Assembly (NCBI GenBank): GCA_027624035.1
Contig: JAQBUI010000003.1
Span: 58,091-122,090, forward strand
Reading direction: 5' to 3'
Length of the DNA: 64,000 bases
Source of the DNA: Pseudomonadota bacterium
GTDB taxonomy: Bacteria; Pseudomonadota; Gammaproteobacteria; Pseudomonadales; Azotimanducaceae
Made by a program: the position numbers and the translations under genes. Position 1 is the stretch's first letter. Each line of letters starts with the position of its first letter. Positions 43,056-51,907 of this stretch are shown here, one piece after another. A model generated the notes under the pieces. That model was not told where the DNA came from. It worked only from the letters and a program-made list of their open reading frames with translations, and searched no databases.

Positions 43056-43589
43056 TCAGGGGCTGACGGAGTGACGCATCAGAGTAATGCTGGTCGTCGG
43101 CCCGGTGATGATGGCCTTGCCACTTTCCGCGTGGGTCACTTGCAGGGCGAACTCATGAGTGCCTCTGTCGACGTTTTCAAGCTGCACGGTGCCCGGGCCC
43201 TTGAGGGTCTTGTATACCGCGCCGTCCATCAGCAATTCCAGACGATGACCGTCCTGCAATGTTGGCGACAGCATCACGCTCAACGTCAGATTGCCGGCGT
43301 TATCACGAACGGTGGTGCCATCGGCAGGCCCTGTAACGCTGGCGGTCGTATAGCGGAACTTTGTTATCTGATCATCCTCCTTCGGGCGTGATCGCATTTC
43401 CTTGAACACGTCGTTCCCGGCAAAGGGCGTTGGCTGCTTCAGTTCCACCACATCGGCATCTTCGGCCCCCTGGTCAGTGAACACGGGGCGTCCAAACTCA
43501 TCGGTGGTTCGATAGATCGGGTCGGCCACGAGCGTCGATGAGACGGTCGCAAGTGTCGAAAAAACCATAATGCAGGGAATGAGCTTCAT
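43056..43589 (-). CDS. DUF4124-domain periplasmic protein between glnA and ntrB
   Basis: A 177-residue exported protein. A signal peptide is present (MKLIPCIMVFSTLATVSSTL). The DUF4124 core is DPIYRTTDEFGRPVFTDQGA, and a beta-rich immunoglobulin-like tail follows (LTLSVMLSPTLQDGHRLELLMDG ... STYTHEFALQV-like strands). The position between glnA and ntrBC recurs in many gammaproteobacteria. It has no known enzymatic motif. It is probably read with glnA only by readthrough, because a strong terminator lies between them. Confidence 0.82.
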   Translation of the reverse strand: MKLIPCIMVFSTLATVSSTLVADPIYRTTDEFGRPVFTDQGAEDADVVELKQPTPFAGNDVFKEMRSRPKEDDQITKFRYTTASVTGPADGTTVRDNAGNLTLSVMLSPTLQDGHRLELLMDGAVYKTLKGPGTVQLENVDRGTHEFALQVTHAESGKAIITGPTTSITLMRHSVSP

Positions 43590-43615
43590 GGCTTTATTGT
43601 GGGCGCAATCCGGGC

Positions 43616-43643
43616 CAAAAAAAAGTCCCGCGGATGCGGGACT
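43616..43643 (-). terminator. Rho-independent terminator of glnA
   Basis: On the minus strand a perfect 8-bp stem AGTCCCGC/GCGGGACT with a 4-base loop (43643-43624) is followed by a run of seven or more U residues (43623-43616). It lies about 40 bases after the glnA stop. Confidence 0.92.
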
Positions 43644-43684
43644 CTTTGTAGGTTGGTTAAAAGGCCTGCTTTGAGGGCTGGCCG

Positions 43685-45097
43685 TCAGACGCTGTAATAC
43701 ATCTGGAATTCGACCGGATGGGTCGTGGAATTGAGCTTCTCGACTTCCTGGGACTTGAGCTCAATGTAGCCATCGATCATGTTGTTTGAGAACACGTCAC
43801 CTTCGGTCAGGAACTCACGGTCCTTATCGAGTTCAGACAACGCCTGTTCAAGCGACGAACATACCGTGGGGATGTCCTTGAGCTCTTCTCGAGGCAGGTC
43901 GTACAGATCCTTATCCAGCGGGCCAATCGGTTCGATCTTGTTCTTGATCCCGTCAAGGCCGGCCATCAGCATGGCGGAGAACATCAGATAGGGGTTGGCA
44001 GACGGGTCGCCGAAACGAACCTCGACCCTGATCCCTTTCGGGTTGCCGCCCTGAATGTACGGGATTCGAATGGAAGCAGAGCGGTTACGGGCCGAGTAGA
44101 CCAGTAGCAGCGGGGCTTCAAAGTGCGGCACCAGGCGCTTGTAGGAGTTGGTGCTGGCGTTCGAGAAAGCGTTGATCGCACGGGCATGTTTGATGATGCC
44201 GCCGATGTACCACAGCGCTTCCTGTGACAGATTGCCATAGCCATCGCCCGCAAAGATGTTGGTGCCATTTTTCGCAATGGACTGGTGGCAGTGCATGCCG
44301 CTGCCGTTGTCGCCCACCAGTGGCTTGGGCATGAATGTCGCCGTCTTGCCGTAGGCGTGGGCCACATTGTGGACGCAGTACTTGTAGATCTGGGTTTCGT
44401 CTGCCTTGGCGACCAGGGAATTGTAACGGGTACCGATTTCGCACTGTCCTGCGGTACCGACTTCGTGGTGATGCAGATCCACCGTGACGCCCATGGACTG
44501 CATCGCTGCACACATGGCGTTGCGCAGGTCCATGTGGGAGTCGACCGGCGGCACCGGGAAATAGCCGCCTTTGACGCCTGGGCGGTGCCCAAGGTTGCCA
44601 CCATCGAATTCGTCATGGGTCTGCCATGCAGCCTCGTCAGATTCGATCTCGTACATGGCGCCACTCATTTCCGCCTTGTAGCGCACACTGTCGAAAATGA
44701 AGAATTCGGGCTCAGGCCCGAAATAGGCGACGTCCCCGATGCCGGTCGAGGCCAGATAGGCTTCGGCACGCTTTGCCAGAGACCGGGGATCTCGCTCATA
44801 ACCCTGCATCGTGCTGGGCTCGACAATATCGCAAACCAGGTTCACGGTGGTCTCTTCAGTAAATGGGTCCACCACGGCCGTCGAGTCATCGGGCATCAGA
44901 ATCATGTCGGATTCGTTGATTGGCTTCCAGCCCGCAATGGAGGAGCCGTCGAACATGGCGCCCGTCTCGAAGAAGTCCTCGGTGATTACATCCACATTGT
45001 TGGTCACATGCTGTTCTTTGCCATGTGAGTCGGTGAATCGAAGATCGACCCATCGTGCGTCAGTTTCTTTGATCAGTTTCAGAGTCTTCTCGGACAT
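43685..45097 (-). CDS. glnA: Glutamine synthetase, type I
   Basis: A 470-residue glutamine synthetase (GSI-beta length). Motifs include [19 protein letters not shown], the ATP-binding [16 protein letters not shown], and the adenylylation site in [13 protein letters not shown], whose Tyr is modified by GlnE. It makes glutamine from glutamate and ammonia and is the main ammonium-assimilating enzyme. Upstream lie a sigma54-type promoter and an NtrC box (separate entries), downstream a strong terminator. Regulation by nitrogen is thus visible in the sequence. Confidence 0.97.
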   Translation of the reverse strand: MSEKTLKLIKETDARWVDLRFTDSHGKEQHVTNNVDVITEDFFETGAMFDGSSIAGWKPINESDMILMPDDSTAVVDPFTEETTVNLVCDIVEPSTMQGYERDPRSLAKRAEAYLASTGIGDVAYFGPEPEFFIFDSVRYKAEMSGAMYEIESDEAAWQTHDEFDGGNLGHRPGVKGGYFPVPPVDSHMDLRNAMCAAMQSMGVTVDLHHHEVGTAGQCEIGTRYNSLVAKADETQIYKYCVHNVAHAYGKTATFMPKPLVGDNGSGMHCHQSIAKNGTNIFAGDGYGNLSQEALWYIGGIIKHARAINAFSNASTNSYKRLVPHFEAPLLLVYSARNRSASIRIPYIQGGNPKGIRVEVRFGDPSANPYLMFSAMLMAGLDGIKNKIEPIGPLDKDLYDLPREELKDIPTVCSSLEQALSELDKDREFLTEGDVFSNNMIDGYIELKSQEVEKLNSTTHPVEFQMYYSV

Positions 45098-45156
45098 GCT
45101 TGTTCCCTCCGGGGATTGGTGATGTCTTGTTGTGGAGCAAAGAATATGCCATCGAT

Positions 45157-45173
45157 TTGCAATAATAAAGCCC
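45157..45173 (-). promoter_or_regulatory. Sigma54-type promoter of glnA
   Basis: On the minus strand GGGGCTTTATTATTGCAA has GG (45172-45171) and GC (45160-45159) exactly 10 bases apart, with the full TTGCA of the -12 element. This gives a start near 45147, about 50 bases before the ATG. The -24 element lacks the CACG of the consensus, so the promoter is moderate. Confidence 0.6.
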
Positions 45174-45226
45174 CTGAAAATGAGGGCTTGCGGGGCGTGC
45201 CTTGACGTTGACGCACTGGTTTGAGG

Positions 45227-45523
45227 CTAACCTTTATCACTTTGCACCGTCGTGGTGCTATTTCCATTCAGGGCCGCCACGCCTACCTCGATGACGATGA
45301 TGATTTCGTCGTCTGTCTCGCGGCACTCGATGACGATGTGTCCATGAATTCGGCACCAGGCGGGGATGTCGTGGATGACCCCCGGGTCAGTACAATAAAC
45401 GGTCAATCTGTCGCCTGGCGTCAGGGCTGCAATCCGGTCCTGGGTCCGAATCACCGGCAGAGGACACAGTAGCCGGCGAGCATCCAGCATCACTGGCGCC
45501 ATTGAATCATCGGAATCAGACAT
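45227..45523 (-). CDS. TusA/SirA-family sulfur carrier protein
   Basis: A 98-residue protein with the TusA fold. After a short leader comes LDARRLLCPLPVIRTQDRI, with Cys in the CPxP motif that carries persulfide sulfur, then the beta strand RLTVYCTDPGVIHDIPAWC. The C-terminal tail is longer than in E. coli TusA. The start ATG lies 8 nt inside the preceding PP-loop gene, so the two are coupled. It probably passes sulfur to that partner. An NtrC box for glnA lies within its 3' end. Confidence 0.88.
   Translation of the reverse strand: MSDSDDSMAPVMLDARRLLCPLPVIRTQDRIAALTPGDRLTVYCTDPGVIHDIPAWCRIHGHIVIECRETDDEIIIVIEVGVAALNGNSTTTVQSDKG
45243..45259 (-). promoter_or_regulatory. NtrC-binding box upstream of glnA
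   Basis: TGCACCGTCGTGGTGCT contains GCACC-N5-GGTGC, the NtrC inverted repeat. Its centre is near 45251, about 104 bases upstream of the predicted sigma54 start, close to the spacing of the NtrC sites at E. coli glnA. It is embedded in the 3' coding end of the TusA-like gene. Confidence 0.75.
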
Positions 45524-46592
45524 ACCAGGATGACGGGATTTCGTCTCCGGACATTGGCGCGACCGTGACGATATAGCCACAAACGGGTTGGCCAGGGCGC
45601 GTAATCTGGGTCTGGACCTGGTCTGAATCGCGGCCCTGGCTGTAGCGGGCCACAATGGCGGCGGCTTGCCGCAGGTCGTCGTCTGTGACTTCACCATCGA
45701 CCAGGGCGAACGCGCCCTTGTGGGAGATGGTCTTGATCGTGGGGAAATCATGCCGGTAGCCCGAAAGGTAGTTATTCTCGCCTTCTTCGCGACCGATCAC
45801 GATCTTGTAGTGAGGCCGGGGACGCAAATGGCGCCCGACCTTTAACAACATGATGTCGTCGAACTCGTAGTCCCGCCGGCCGCGGGACTGCCACAGGTCG
45901 GCCAGACGCTTCGAGTAGGACTTGTCCGTAAGAAAACAGCAACCACCGGAAGGTTGCGAGAAGTCCTCAAAGCCGAGCTTTGCCGCCAGTTCGATCTGGG
46001 GTTTACGACTGCGCCCGTGAAAATCAAACAGGCGTTCACGATCCACCCATCCTTCTTTTTCAGGGAGTGTTGGCGGCAGATTCCTGGCCGACAACGGACG
46101 CAGGAGCCGGTCATCAGCACCGGATTCACGGGCGATCAGCGGCATCGTGGCCTTGCGCTGGGACTTCGGACGCTGGCCGATGACTTCACCGGTGATGATG
46201 AAGTCAAACTGATGCTCCTCCATCCAGGCCCACGCCTGGGCCTTGTGGACCATGAACACCTTGCAGTCAAGGCAGGGGTTCAGGTGCTGACCATAGCCAT
46301 GCCTGGGATTGATGACCACATCCTTGTATTCTTCGATTACATCGATGATGTGCAGCTTGATTCCCAACTGCTCGGCCACCCAGAGCGCGTTGTTCCGCTT
46401 GTCCTTGTCCCGGTCCTTTTTGCGTATGGCGTGAGTGTGGCCCTCCACGCAGAAGCCGGTATAAAAGTTGATGCCCTCGACGTGCACGCCCTGGTCTGCA
46501 ATGACACGGGCGGCGAGCATGGAGTCCAGTCCGCCGGAGATCAGGGCGACGGCCTTGCGGGGGGTGGGCATAGGGGTGTGGGTGTTGTTCAT
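45516..46592 (-). CDS. PP-loop tRNA-thiolation-like ATPase with C-terminal NFACT-R-like domain
   Basis: A 358-residue protein. The PP-loop ATP-binding motif is ALISGGLDSMLAARV near residue 20. Cys residues that could carry sulfur appear in LNPCLDCKVF and SQPSGGCCFLTD. The C-terminal 110 residues (LKVGRHLRPRPHYKIVIG and EENNYL-like GENNYLSGY) resemble the NFACT-R RNA-binding domain. Proteins of this arrangement are often labelled tRNA 2-thiouridylase-like. Its start ATG at 46592 fits the family better than the ATG at 46631. It overlaps the TusA-like gene, which suggests a two-component sulfur relay to tRNA or another acceptor. Confidence 0.8.
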   Translation of the reverse strand: MNNTHTPMPTPRKAVALISGGLDSMLAARVIADQGVHVEGINFYTGFCVEGHTHAIRKKDRDKDKRNNALWVAEQLGIKLHIIDVIEEYKDVVINPRHGYGQHLNPCLDCKVFMVHKAQAWAWMEEHQFDFIITGEVIGQRPKSQRKATMPLIARESGADDRLLRPLSARNLPPTLPEKEGWVDRERLFDFHGRSRKPQIELAAKLGFEDFSQPSGGCCFLTDKSYSKRLADLWQSRGRRDYEFDDIMLLKVGRHLRPRPHYKIVIGREEGENNYLSGYRHDFPTIKTISHKGAFALVDGEVTDDDLRQAAAIVARYSQGRDSDQVQTQITRPGQPVCGYIVTVAPMSGDEIPSSWYV

Positions 46593-46647
46593 GTGGCGCT
46601 CAGTATAAAGACTGCCAATAATCGCTTCCACTCTGGTCCGGCAGGTT

Positions 46648-46653
46648 TATAAT
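46648..46653 (+). promoter_or_regulatory. Candidate -10 box of typA
   Basis: A perfect TATAAT sits 29 bases before the typA ATG. The best -35 candidate, TTCCAC at 46627, gives a short 15-base spacer, so the promoter is only partly convincing. Confidence 0.35.
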
Positions 46654-46681
46654 GCCGCGCTCTGCTTCGTAGTCCTCCAAC

Positions 46682-48511
46682 ATGCATCGGGAAAAGCTCC
46701 GCAACATCGCCATCATCGCTCACGTAGACCATGGCAAGACCACACTGATTGACAAACTGCTGGCCCAGTCCGGGGCTTTGGCCCGGGGCGAGGAGTCCGG
46801 CGAGCGCCTGATGGATTCCAATGACATCGAGCGAGAACGCGGGATTACCATCCTTGCCAAGAATACTGCCATCGACTGGCACGATTATCGTATCAACATC
46901 ATAGACACGCCGGGCCATGCCGACTTTGGTGGTGAGGTTGAGCGGATTCTGTCCATGGTGGATTCGGTCCTGTTGCTGGTGGATGCGGTGGACGGCCCGA
47001 TGCCTCAGACCCGGTTTGTCACCCGCAAGGCATTCGAGAACAAACTGAAGCCGATCGTGATGGTGAACAAGATTGACCGGGACGGCGCGAGACCGGACTG
47101 GGTAGTCGGTGAAGTATTCGACCTGTTCGATCAGTTGGGTGCGACCGAAGAGCAGCTTGATTTCCCGGTAATCTACGGCAGTGCCCTGAACGGGGTTGCC
47201 GGGCGGGAGACCGACGCCATTGAGTCAGACATGTCCTGCCTGATCGATACGATCATCGAGCATGTCCCGCCGCCCGATGTTGAGGTCAGCGGCCCGCTGC
47301 AGATGCAGATCAGCGCGCTGGATTATTCAAGCTATGTCGGAGTCATCGGCCTTGGCCGAATCACTCGCGGCACCCTCAATACCGGTGACACGGTGTCTGT
47401 GCTGGCCCGTGATGGTGAGGTCCGGCGCGGCCGGGTGCTGCAGATCATGGGCTACCAGGGGCTTGAGCGCGTGGTCGTCCCGAGCGCCCGGGCAGGCGAT
47501 ATTGTGGCGATCTCTGGTATTGACGACCTGAAGATTTCCGAGACGCTCTGTACACCGGGCAAGGTGCTGCCGATGCCGCCGCTGCAGGTGGGCGAGCCCA
47601 CCATTTCGATGACTTTCCAGGTGAACAATTCACCCTTCGCCGGACGTGACGGCAAGTTCGTGACCAGCCGTAACATCAAGGATCGTCTCGCCACCGAACT
47701 GGTGCACAATGTGGCGCTGCGGGTCTCAGAGACTGACAGCGCAGACAAATTCAGGGTCTCCGGCAGGGGTGAACTGCACCTGGCGGTGCTGATCGAAAAC
47801 ATGCGTCGGGAGGGCTATGAGCTTGGTGTGTCCCGCCCCGAGGTCATCTATCGCGAGGTCGATGGCAAACGTCATGAGCCCTTTGAGGAACTGGTGGTAG
47901 ACGTCGAGGAGACCCATCAGGGCGCCGTCATGGAAGCCCTCGGCCTGCGCCGGGCAAACCTGACCGATATGGTGCCGGATGGCCGCGGTCGGGTTCGCAT
48001 TGAGTATATTGTACCGACCCGGGGTCTGATCGGCTTCCGCTCCGAGTTTCTGACGATCACGTCCGGGTCCGGCATCATGAGCAGTGTCTTTGTGCACTAT
48101 GGTGAAGTCGTGAGCCAGGAAGTCGCCCAGCGTCCCAACGGCGCCCTGGTGTCGATGATGAATGGCAAGTGCCTGGCATTCTCGCTTTTCAATCTGCAGG
48201 CGCGCGGACGCCTGTTTGTGTCGCCTGGTGACGAGGTTTACGAGGGCATGATCATTGGTGTGCATCAGCGCAGCAACGATCTCGCCGTCAACCCGGTCAA
48301 GGGCAAGCAGTTGACCAATATCCGGGCTGCAGGAAGTGATGAAAACGTGATTCTGACCTCGCCGCTGCGCTACTCCCTCGAACAGACCATCGAGTTTGTC
48401 AACGATGACGAACTGGTGGAAGTCACACCCAAAGCGCTTCGTATTCGTAAAAAGCTGCTCACTGAGAACGAGCGCAAACGTGCGGGCCGGGACAGGGCCG
48501 CCGCAGGATAA
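46682..48511 (+). CDS. typA: Ribosome-associated translational GTPase TypA/BipA
   Basis: A 609-residue EF-G-like GTPase. G1 is AHVDHGKT near residue 16, followed by the switch [28 protein letters not shown] and [12 protein letters not shown]. Domains III and V are present, and the BipA-specific C-terminal domain ends in a basic tail ([17 protein letters not shown]). It binds the 70S ribosome and is needed for 50S assembly and growth at low temperature or stress. It is transcribed away from the thiolation pair. Confidence 0.96.
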   Translation: MHREKLRNIAIIAHVDHGKTTLIDKLLAQSGALARGEESGERLMDSNDIERERGITILAKNTAIDWHDYRINIIDTPGHADFGGEVERILSMVDSVLLLVDAVDGPMPQTRFVTRKAFENKLKPIVMVNKIDRDGARPDWVVGEVFDLFDQLGATEEQLDFPVIYGSALNGVAGRETDAIESDMSCLIDTIIEHVPPPDVEVSGPLQMQISALDYSSYVGVIGLGRITRGTLNTGDTVSVLARDGEVRRGRVLQIMGYQGLERVVVPSARAGDIVAISGIDDLKISETLCTPGKVLPMPPLQVGEPTISMTFQVNNSPFAGRDGKFVTSRNIKDRLATELVHNVALRVSETDSADKFRVSGRGELHLAVLIENMRREGYELGVSRPEVIYREVDGKRHEPFEELVVDVEETHQGAVMEALGLRRANLTDMVPDGRGRVRIEYIVPTRGLIGFRSEFLTITSGSGIMSSVFVHYGEVVSQEVAQRPNGALVSMMNGKCLAFSLFNLQARGRLFVSPGDEVYEGMIIGVHQRSNDLAVNPVKGKQLTNIRAAGSDENVILTSPLRYSLEQTIEFVNDDELVEVTPKALRIRKKLLTENERKRAGRDRAAAG

Positions 48512-48526
48512 AAAGAGAGTTGATTG

Positions 48527-49492
48527 ATGTTGCCACTATATCCGGAAATCAAACCCTATCAGCGTCATCGACTGGCGGTTGATGACATTCATGACCTCTA
48601 CATTGACGAGAGCGGTACGCCAGACGGCATTCCTGTGGTCTTTCTCCACGCCGGCCCCGGGTCCGGGTGCGAATTTGACAGTCGATGTTTCTTTAACCCG
48701 GAAAAATACCGGATCATTCTGTTTGATCAGCGCGGGGCAGGGCGCTCGACACCTCACGGCGAGCTTCGGAATAACAAGACCGATGACCTGATCAGCGATC
48801 TTGAGAAGATCAGGGAATTTCTGGGCGTGGATCAGTGGTTGCTGTTCGGCGGGGGCTGGGGTGCGACGCTTGCCCTGGTGTATGCCGAAACCTATCCCGA
48901 GCAGGTGCTGGGCCTGGTGCTGCGCGGGGGTTTTCTGGGTAGACGACGCGACATCGACTGGATGTATCAGGAGGGCGCGAGCCGCTTCTACCCGGACCAC
49001 TGGGAAGACTTCATGGCCCCCATTGCCGTGAACAAACGCGATGATTTCCTGACGGCCTACCATGAAATCATGTCTGCCGAGAATGAACTGGCAAGAATGT
49101 CGGCGGCCAAGTCCTGGTCGGCGTGGGAGGCCCACTGTTCCACCCTGCATCCAAACCAGAGATTGATTCGACACCTGTCTGAGAATCACAGGGCGCTGGC
49201 CCGGTGCCGAGTGGGTACTCACTATCTGCTCCACGAGTGCTTCCTGGAGCGCAACCAGATCATTGCCAATGCAGGTCGGCTGCGGGATATCCCTGGCATC
49301 ATCGTTCACGGCCGATTCGACATCGTCTGCCCCCTTGATCAGGCTCACCGCCTCCACGAGGCCTGGCCGAGTTCGCAGTTGTTCATTGTGCGGGAAGCCG
49401 GCCACTCCGCGACCGAGCCGGCCCTGATTGATGCCCTGATCCGTGCCACCCGGGACATGGTGATGCGCTTCGAGGCAGACTTTGACGTCTGA
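48527..49492 (+). CDS. Proline iminopeptidase homologue with substituted nucleophile
   Basis: A 321-residue alpha/beta hydrolase with the full sequence pattern of proline iminopeptidase: FLHAGPGSGCEFDSRCFFNP, LFDQRGAGRSTPH, catalytic Asp in IVHGRFDIVCP and His in VREAGHSATEP. The nucleophile elbow, normally GGSWGS, reads GGGWGA here: residue 110, codon GGC at 48854-48856, is Gly instead of Ser. A single AGC-to-GGC change would explain it. As it stands the protein should not hydrolyse peptides by the usual mechanism. All other motifs are intact. The start is ATG 48527; the TTG one codon earlier is a poorer choice. It sits 15 bases after typA. Confidence 0.88.
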   Translation: MLPLYPEIKPYQRHRLAVDDIHDLYIDESGTPDGIPVVFLHAGPGSGCEFDSRCFFNPEKYRIILFDQRGAGRSTPHGELRNNKTDDLISDLEKIREFLGVDQWLLFGGGWGATLALVYAETYPEQVLGLVLRGGFLGRRRDIDWMYQEGASRFYPDHWEDFMAPIAVNKRDDFLTAYHEIMSAENELARMSAAKSWSAWEAHCSTLHPNQRLIRHLSENHRALARCRVGTHYLLHECFLERNQIIANAGRLRDIPGIIVHGRFDIVCPLDQAHRLHEAWPSSQLFIVREAGHSATEPALIDALIRATRDMVMRFEADFDV

Positions 49493-49546
49493 TTGACGAC
49501 GCCTCTGGTAGCCGCGCAGTGATGTGAACGATGAGTCGATAGATCC

Positions 49547-49987
49547 ATGAAAGGTCTCATTCAGCGAGTGAGCCAGGCGCGGGTAGAAGTAGACGGCCTC
49601 ACCGTGGGGGAAGTTGCCCAGGGCCTGGTGCTGTTTCTGGGCGTCGAGAAACAGGACAACCCGGCAGTCGGTTTGAAGCTTCTGGACCGTGTCCTCGGCT
49701 ATAGGGTCTTCCCTGATGCCCAGTCCCATATGAATCTCAGTCTGCTTGACGTGGGCGGGTCGCTGCTGGTGGTGAGCCAGTTCACCCTGGCAGCAGATAC
49801 CCGCAAGGGCCGAAGGCCGTCATTCTCTGCCGCGGCACCGCCGGCGGATGCGGAGTCCATCTATGATGATTTTGTCTCGGCCGCAACCGAGCGCTGCCCA
49901 ACCGCCAGTGGCAGATTCGGCGCCGACATGCAGGTTCACCTCGTCAACGATGGGCCAGTGACGTTTCTGCTGGAGGCTGGCAGCTAG
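49547..49987 (+). CDS. dtd: D-aminoacyl-tRNA deacylase
   Basis: A 146-residue DTD enzyme that removes D-amino acids (and Gly) mischarged on tRNA. It starts [17 protein letters not shown] and carries the two signatures [20 protein letters not shown] and [10 protein letters not shown], the latter being the Gly-cisPro motif that selects chirality. Length matches E. coli (145). It follows pip after 54 bases, an order common in gammaproteobacteria. A hipA remnant begins right after its stop on the other strand. Confidence 0.95.
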   Translation: MKGLIQRVSQARVEVDGLTVGEVAQGLVLFLGVEKQDNPAVGLKLLDRVLGYRVFPDAQSHMNLSLLDVGGSLLVVSQFTLAADTRKGRRPSFSAAAPPADAESIYDDFVSAATERCPTASGRFGADMQVHLVNDGPVTFLLEAGS

Positions 49988-49994
49988 AGCGTGT

Positions 49995-50293
49995 TCTAGA
50001 GCACCCATGCCTCTGTCACCTGTATAGCAAAGGCGTTCGACCGGATTGAAGCTTCCGGGCTCACGGCCTTCTTTGGCGAGCCATGCATTGATCAGCGCGT
50101 TGCCAAAATCATCGGGCAGTGAGTCAGCCAGCAAACCGGGAAGGCCGTGAAAAGTCCCACGGGGCAATGCGGGGAAGGTGTAAATCTGGTCAGAGAGCGG
50201 CATGGCAAGTGGCGCGATTTCGATACCGCTCTGTCTGAATTCGGGATCATATTCACAAGAAGAAGCCCCGACTTGAAGCCGAGGCAGCGCCAT
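49995..50293 (-). pseudogene. HipA N-terminal remnant
   Basis: The minus-strand frame encodes about 100 residues typical of HipA N-terminal (couple) regions: EYDPEFRQSGIEIAPLAMPL, TFPALPRGTFHGLPGLLADS, then PDDFGNALINAWLAKEGREP and FNPVERLCYTGDRGMGALE. The homology stops where dtd ends, and the kinase domain, roughly three quarters of a HipA protein, is missing. No HipB antitoxin gene is seen. The piece is therefore a non-functional remnant, broken at the dtd 3' end. Confidence 0.85.
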
Positions 50294-50354
50294 TGAGCCA
50301 TCCCCGCCCTCGACGCGCCTGGTCTATACTGACCTGCGAGACACGGAGACCCAC

Positions 50355-51752
50355 ATGCAACATGTCCACATGCAACATGGCTACAACGAGTTGAAGGCGC
50401 TTCTTCAGTTGCCGGACACCGCCGTTCAGGTGGTCGGTGACGAGCCCGTCTTAGGTACCCGATTCGCCCTGGCCAGTACTGCAGCCAACGTGCTGGCAGC
50501 GATTGGAGTTTCTGCAGCCGACCTGTGGAAGACCAGGGGTGGAAGCGACCAGGAAATCTCTGTGGACCTGCGTCACGCGGGTGCCGCTCTGAACAGCTTT
50601 CTGTACAACCAACTCATGGCAGAGGCGCCACCAGTTGGTGTGAGGACCCCTGGTACCAGCGTAGGTGGGATACTGCCAACCGCGGATGGACGCTACTTTC
50701 ATATCCACGGGTCCTTCGATCCGGTTGGAATGTGCAAGGCACTCGGAGCCACAGAACCCAGCCGTGAGGCCGCCGCCGCGGCCGTTGCCAAATGGGATGC
50801 ACAGGCACTGGAAGATCATATTGCCGAGAGCGGCCACTGCGGCGCCATGATCCGCACCGAGACAGAATGGGCGCAACATCCTCATGGGCAGGCGCTGGCA
50901 GCCAGGCCGCCAGTCGAAATTATCAAACTCGGTGACTCACCACCCGAGGCCCTGCCGTGGGGAGATCGGCCCCTGTCCGGAATTCGTGCATTGGACCTTA
51001 CCCGGGTACTGGCGGGACCCACCTGTGCGCGAACGCTGGCCGAACACGGCGCCCAGGTCATGAGAGTTGGCGCGGCCCACCTGCCCACCATCGAGCACTT
51101 CGATAGAGACACCGGACATGGCAAGCGTTGGACCAATCTGAATCTCAAAGAAGCTAACGATATGGAAAAGCTGCGAAGGCTTTCGGCCGAGGCTGACGTT
51201 TTTAGCGAGGGGTACCGACCGGGTGTCATGAAGCGCTTCGGTCTCTCGCCAGAGGCGCTGCACGAGCTGCGTCCCGGCATCGTCTACGTATCCATCAACT
51301 GCTACGGCCACGAGGGTCCCTTTGCGGAAAGACCCGGCTGGGAGCAACTGGGTCAGTCCGTGTCCGGGATGGCAGCAGAGGAAGGCGGCGACGGCCCGCC
51401 GCGGCTCGTTCCTGCAGCCGCCTGTGATTACACCACGGGTTATCTGGCCGCGCTGGGTGTGCTGGCCGCTCTGAAACGACGCACAGCCGAAGGCGGCAGC
51501 TACCTCGTAAGGGTCTCGCTGGCACGGACCGGCATGTGGTATCTGAGCCAACCGCGGATTCCCGAGAACGTCCCGCTGCCGGACGGACCCCTCACCGGCA
51601 AGCAGGTTGAAAACTTTCTGAGCACCCGCAAGACAGACTACGGCCAGATGCGGCATCTTGCACCCGTGGTGCAGATGTCAGAGACGCCGACGCGCTGGGA
51701 ACGACCTTCGCCGCGCAACGGCAGCTCTGAGGCGGTCTGGGTCCAAGTGTAG
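50355..51752 (+). CDS. CoA transferase family III (CaiB/BaiF), split-domain type
   Basis: A 465-residue CaiB/BaiF-like protein. The usual family start, LSGIRALDLTRVLAGPTCARTL, lies at about residue 206, and the preceding 200 residues resemble a second, truncated or permuted CoA-transferase half (ASTAANVLAAIGV ... ALEDHIAESGHCG). The C-terminal part contains LRPGIVYVSINCYGHEGPFAE and PGWEQLGQSVSGMA. In the last motif the position of the catalytic Asp of formyl-CoA transferase appears to be Glu. Substrate unknown. It is the first gene of an accessory stretch. Confidence 0.8.
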   Translation: MQHVHMQHGYNELKALLQLPDTAVQVVGDEPVLGTRFALASTAANVLAAIGVSAADLWKTRGGSDQEISVDLRHAGAALNSFLYNQLMAEAPPVGVRTPGTSVGGILPTADGRYFHIHGSFDPVGMCKALGATEPSREAAAAAVAKWDAQALEDHIAESGHCGAMIRTETEWAQHPHGQALAARPPVEIIKLGDSPPEALPWGDRPLSGIRALDLTRVLAGPTCARTLAEHGAQVMRVGAAHLPTIEHFDRDTGHGKRWTNLNLKEANDMEKLRRLSAEADVFSEGYRPGVMKRFGLSPEALHELRPGIVYVSINCYGHEGPFAERPGWEQLGQSVSGMAAEEGGDGPPRLVPAAACDYTTGYLAALGVLAALKRRTAEGGSYLVRVSLARTGMWYLSQPRIPENVPLPDGPLTGKQVENFLSTRKTDYGQMRHLAPVVQMSETPTRWERPSPRNGSSEAVWVQV

Positions 51753-51907
51753 AGCAACGTTCACGTCACTCTGCGTACTGGCACCAGGCAAGGGTCAGTA
51801 TACTCAATGACCCTTGCCTCGGCTTAATTCAATACTTCAATACGAAGCCTTGCGTCATGCTTCACATCGTTTGGTCTCAAACCGAATCGGGGCTCCGGGT
51901 TCATGGT

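Noticed and set aside
45185..45201. An AGGCACG-like sequence upstream of glnA as the sigma54 site
   Set aside because: The GG and GC elements are not 10 bases apart; the site at 45157-45173 fits the spacing exactly.
48536..49729. A 397-codon antisense frame opposite the pip homologue
   Set aside because: It mirrors the codon bias of the sense gene, has no ribosome site, and no recognisable motifs.
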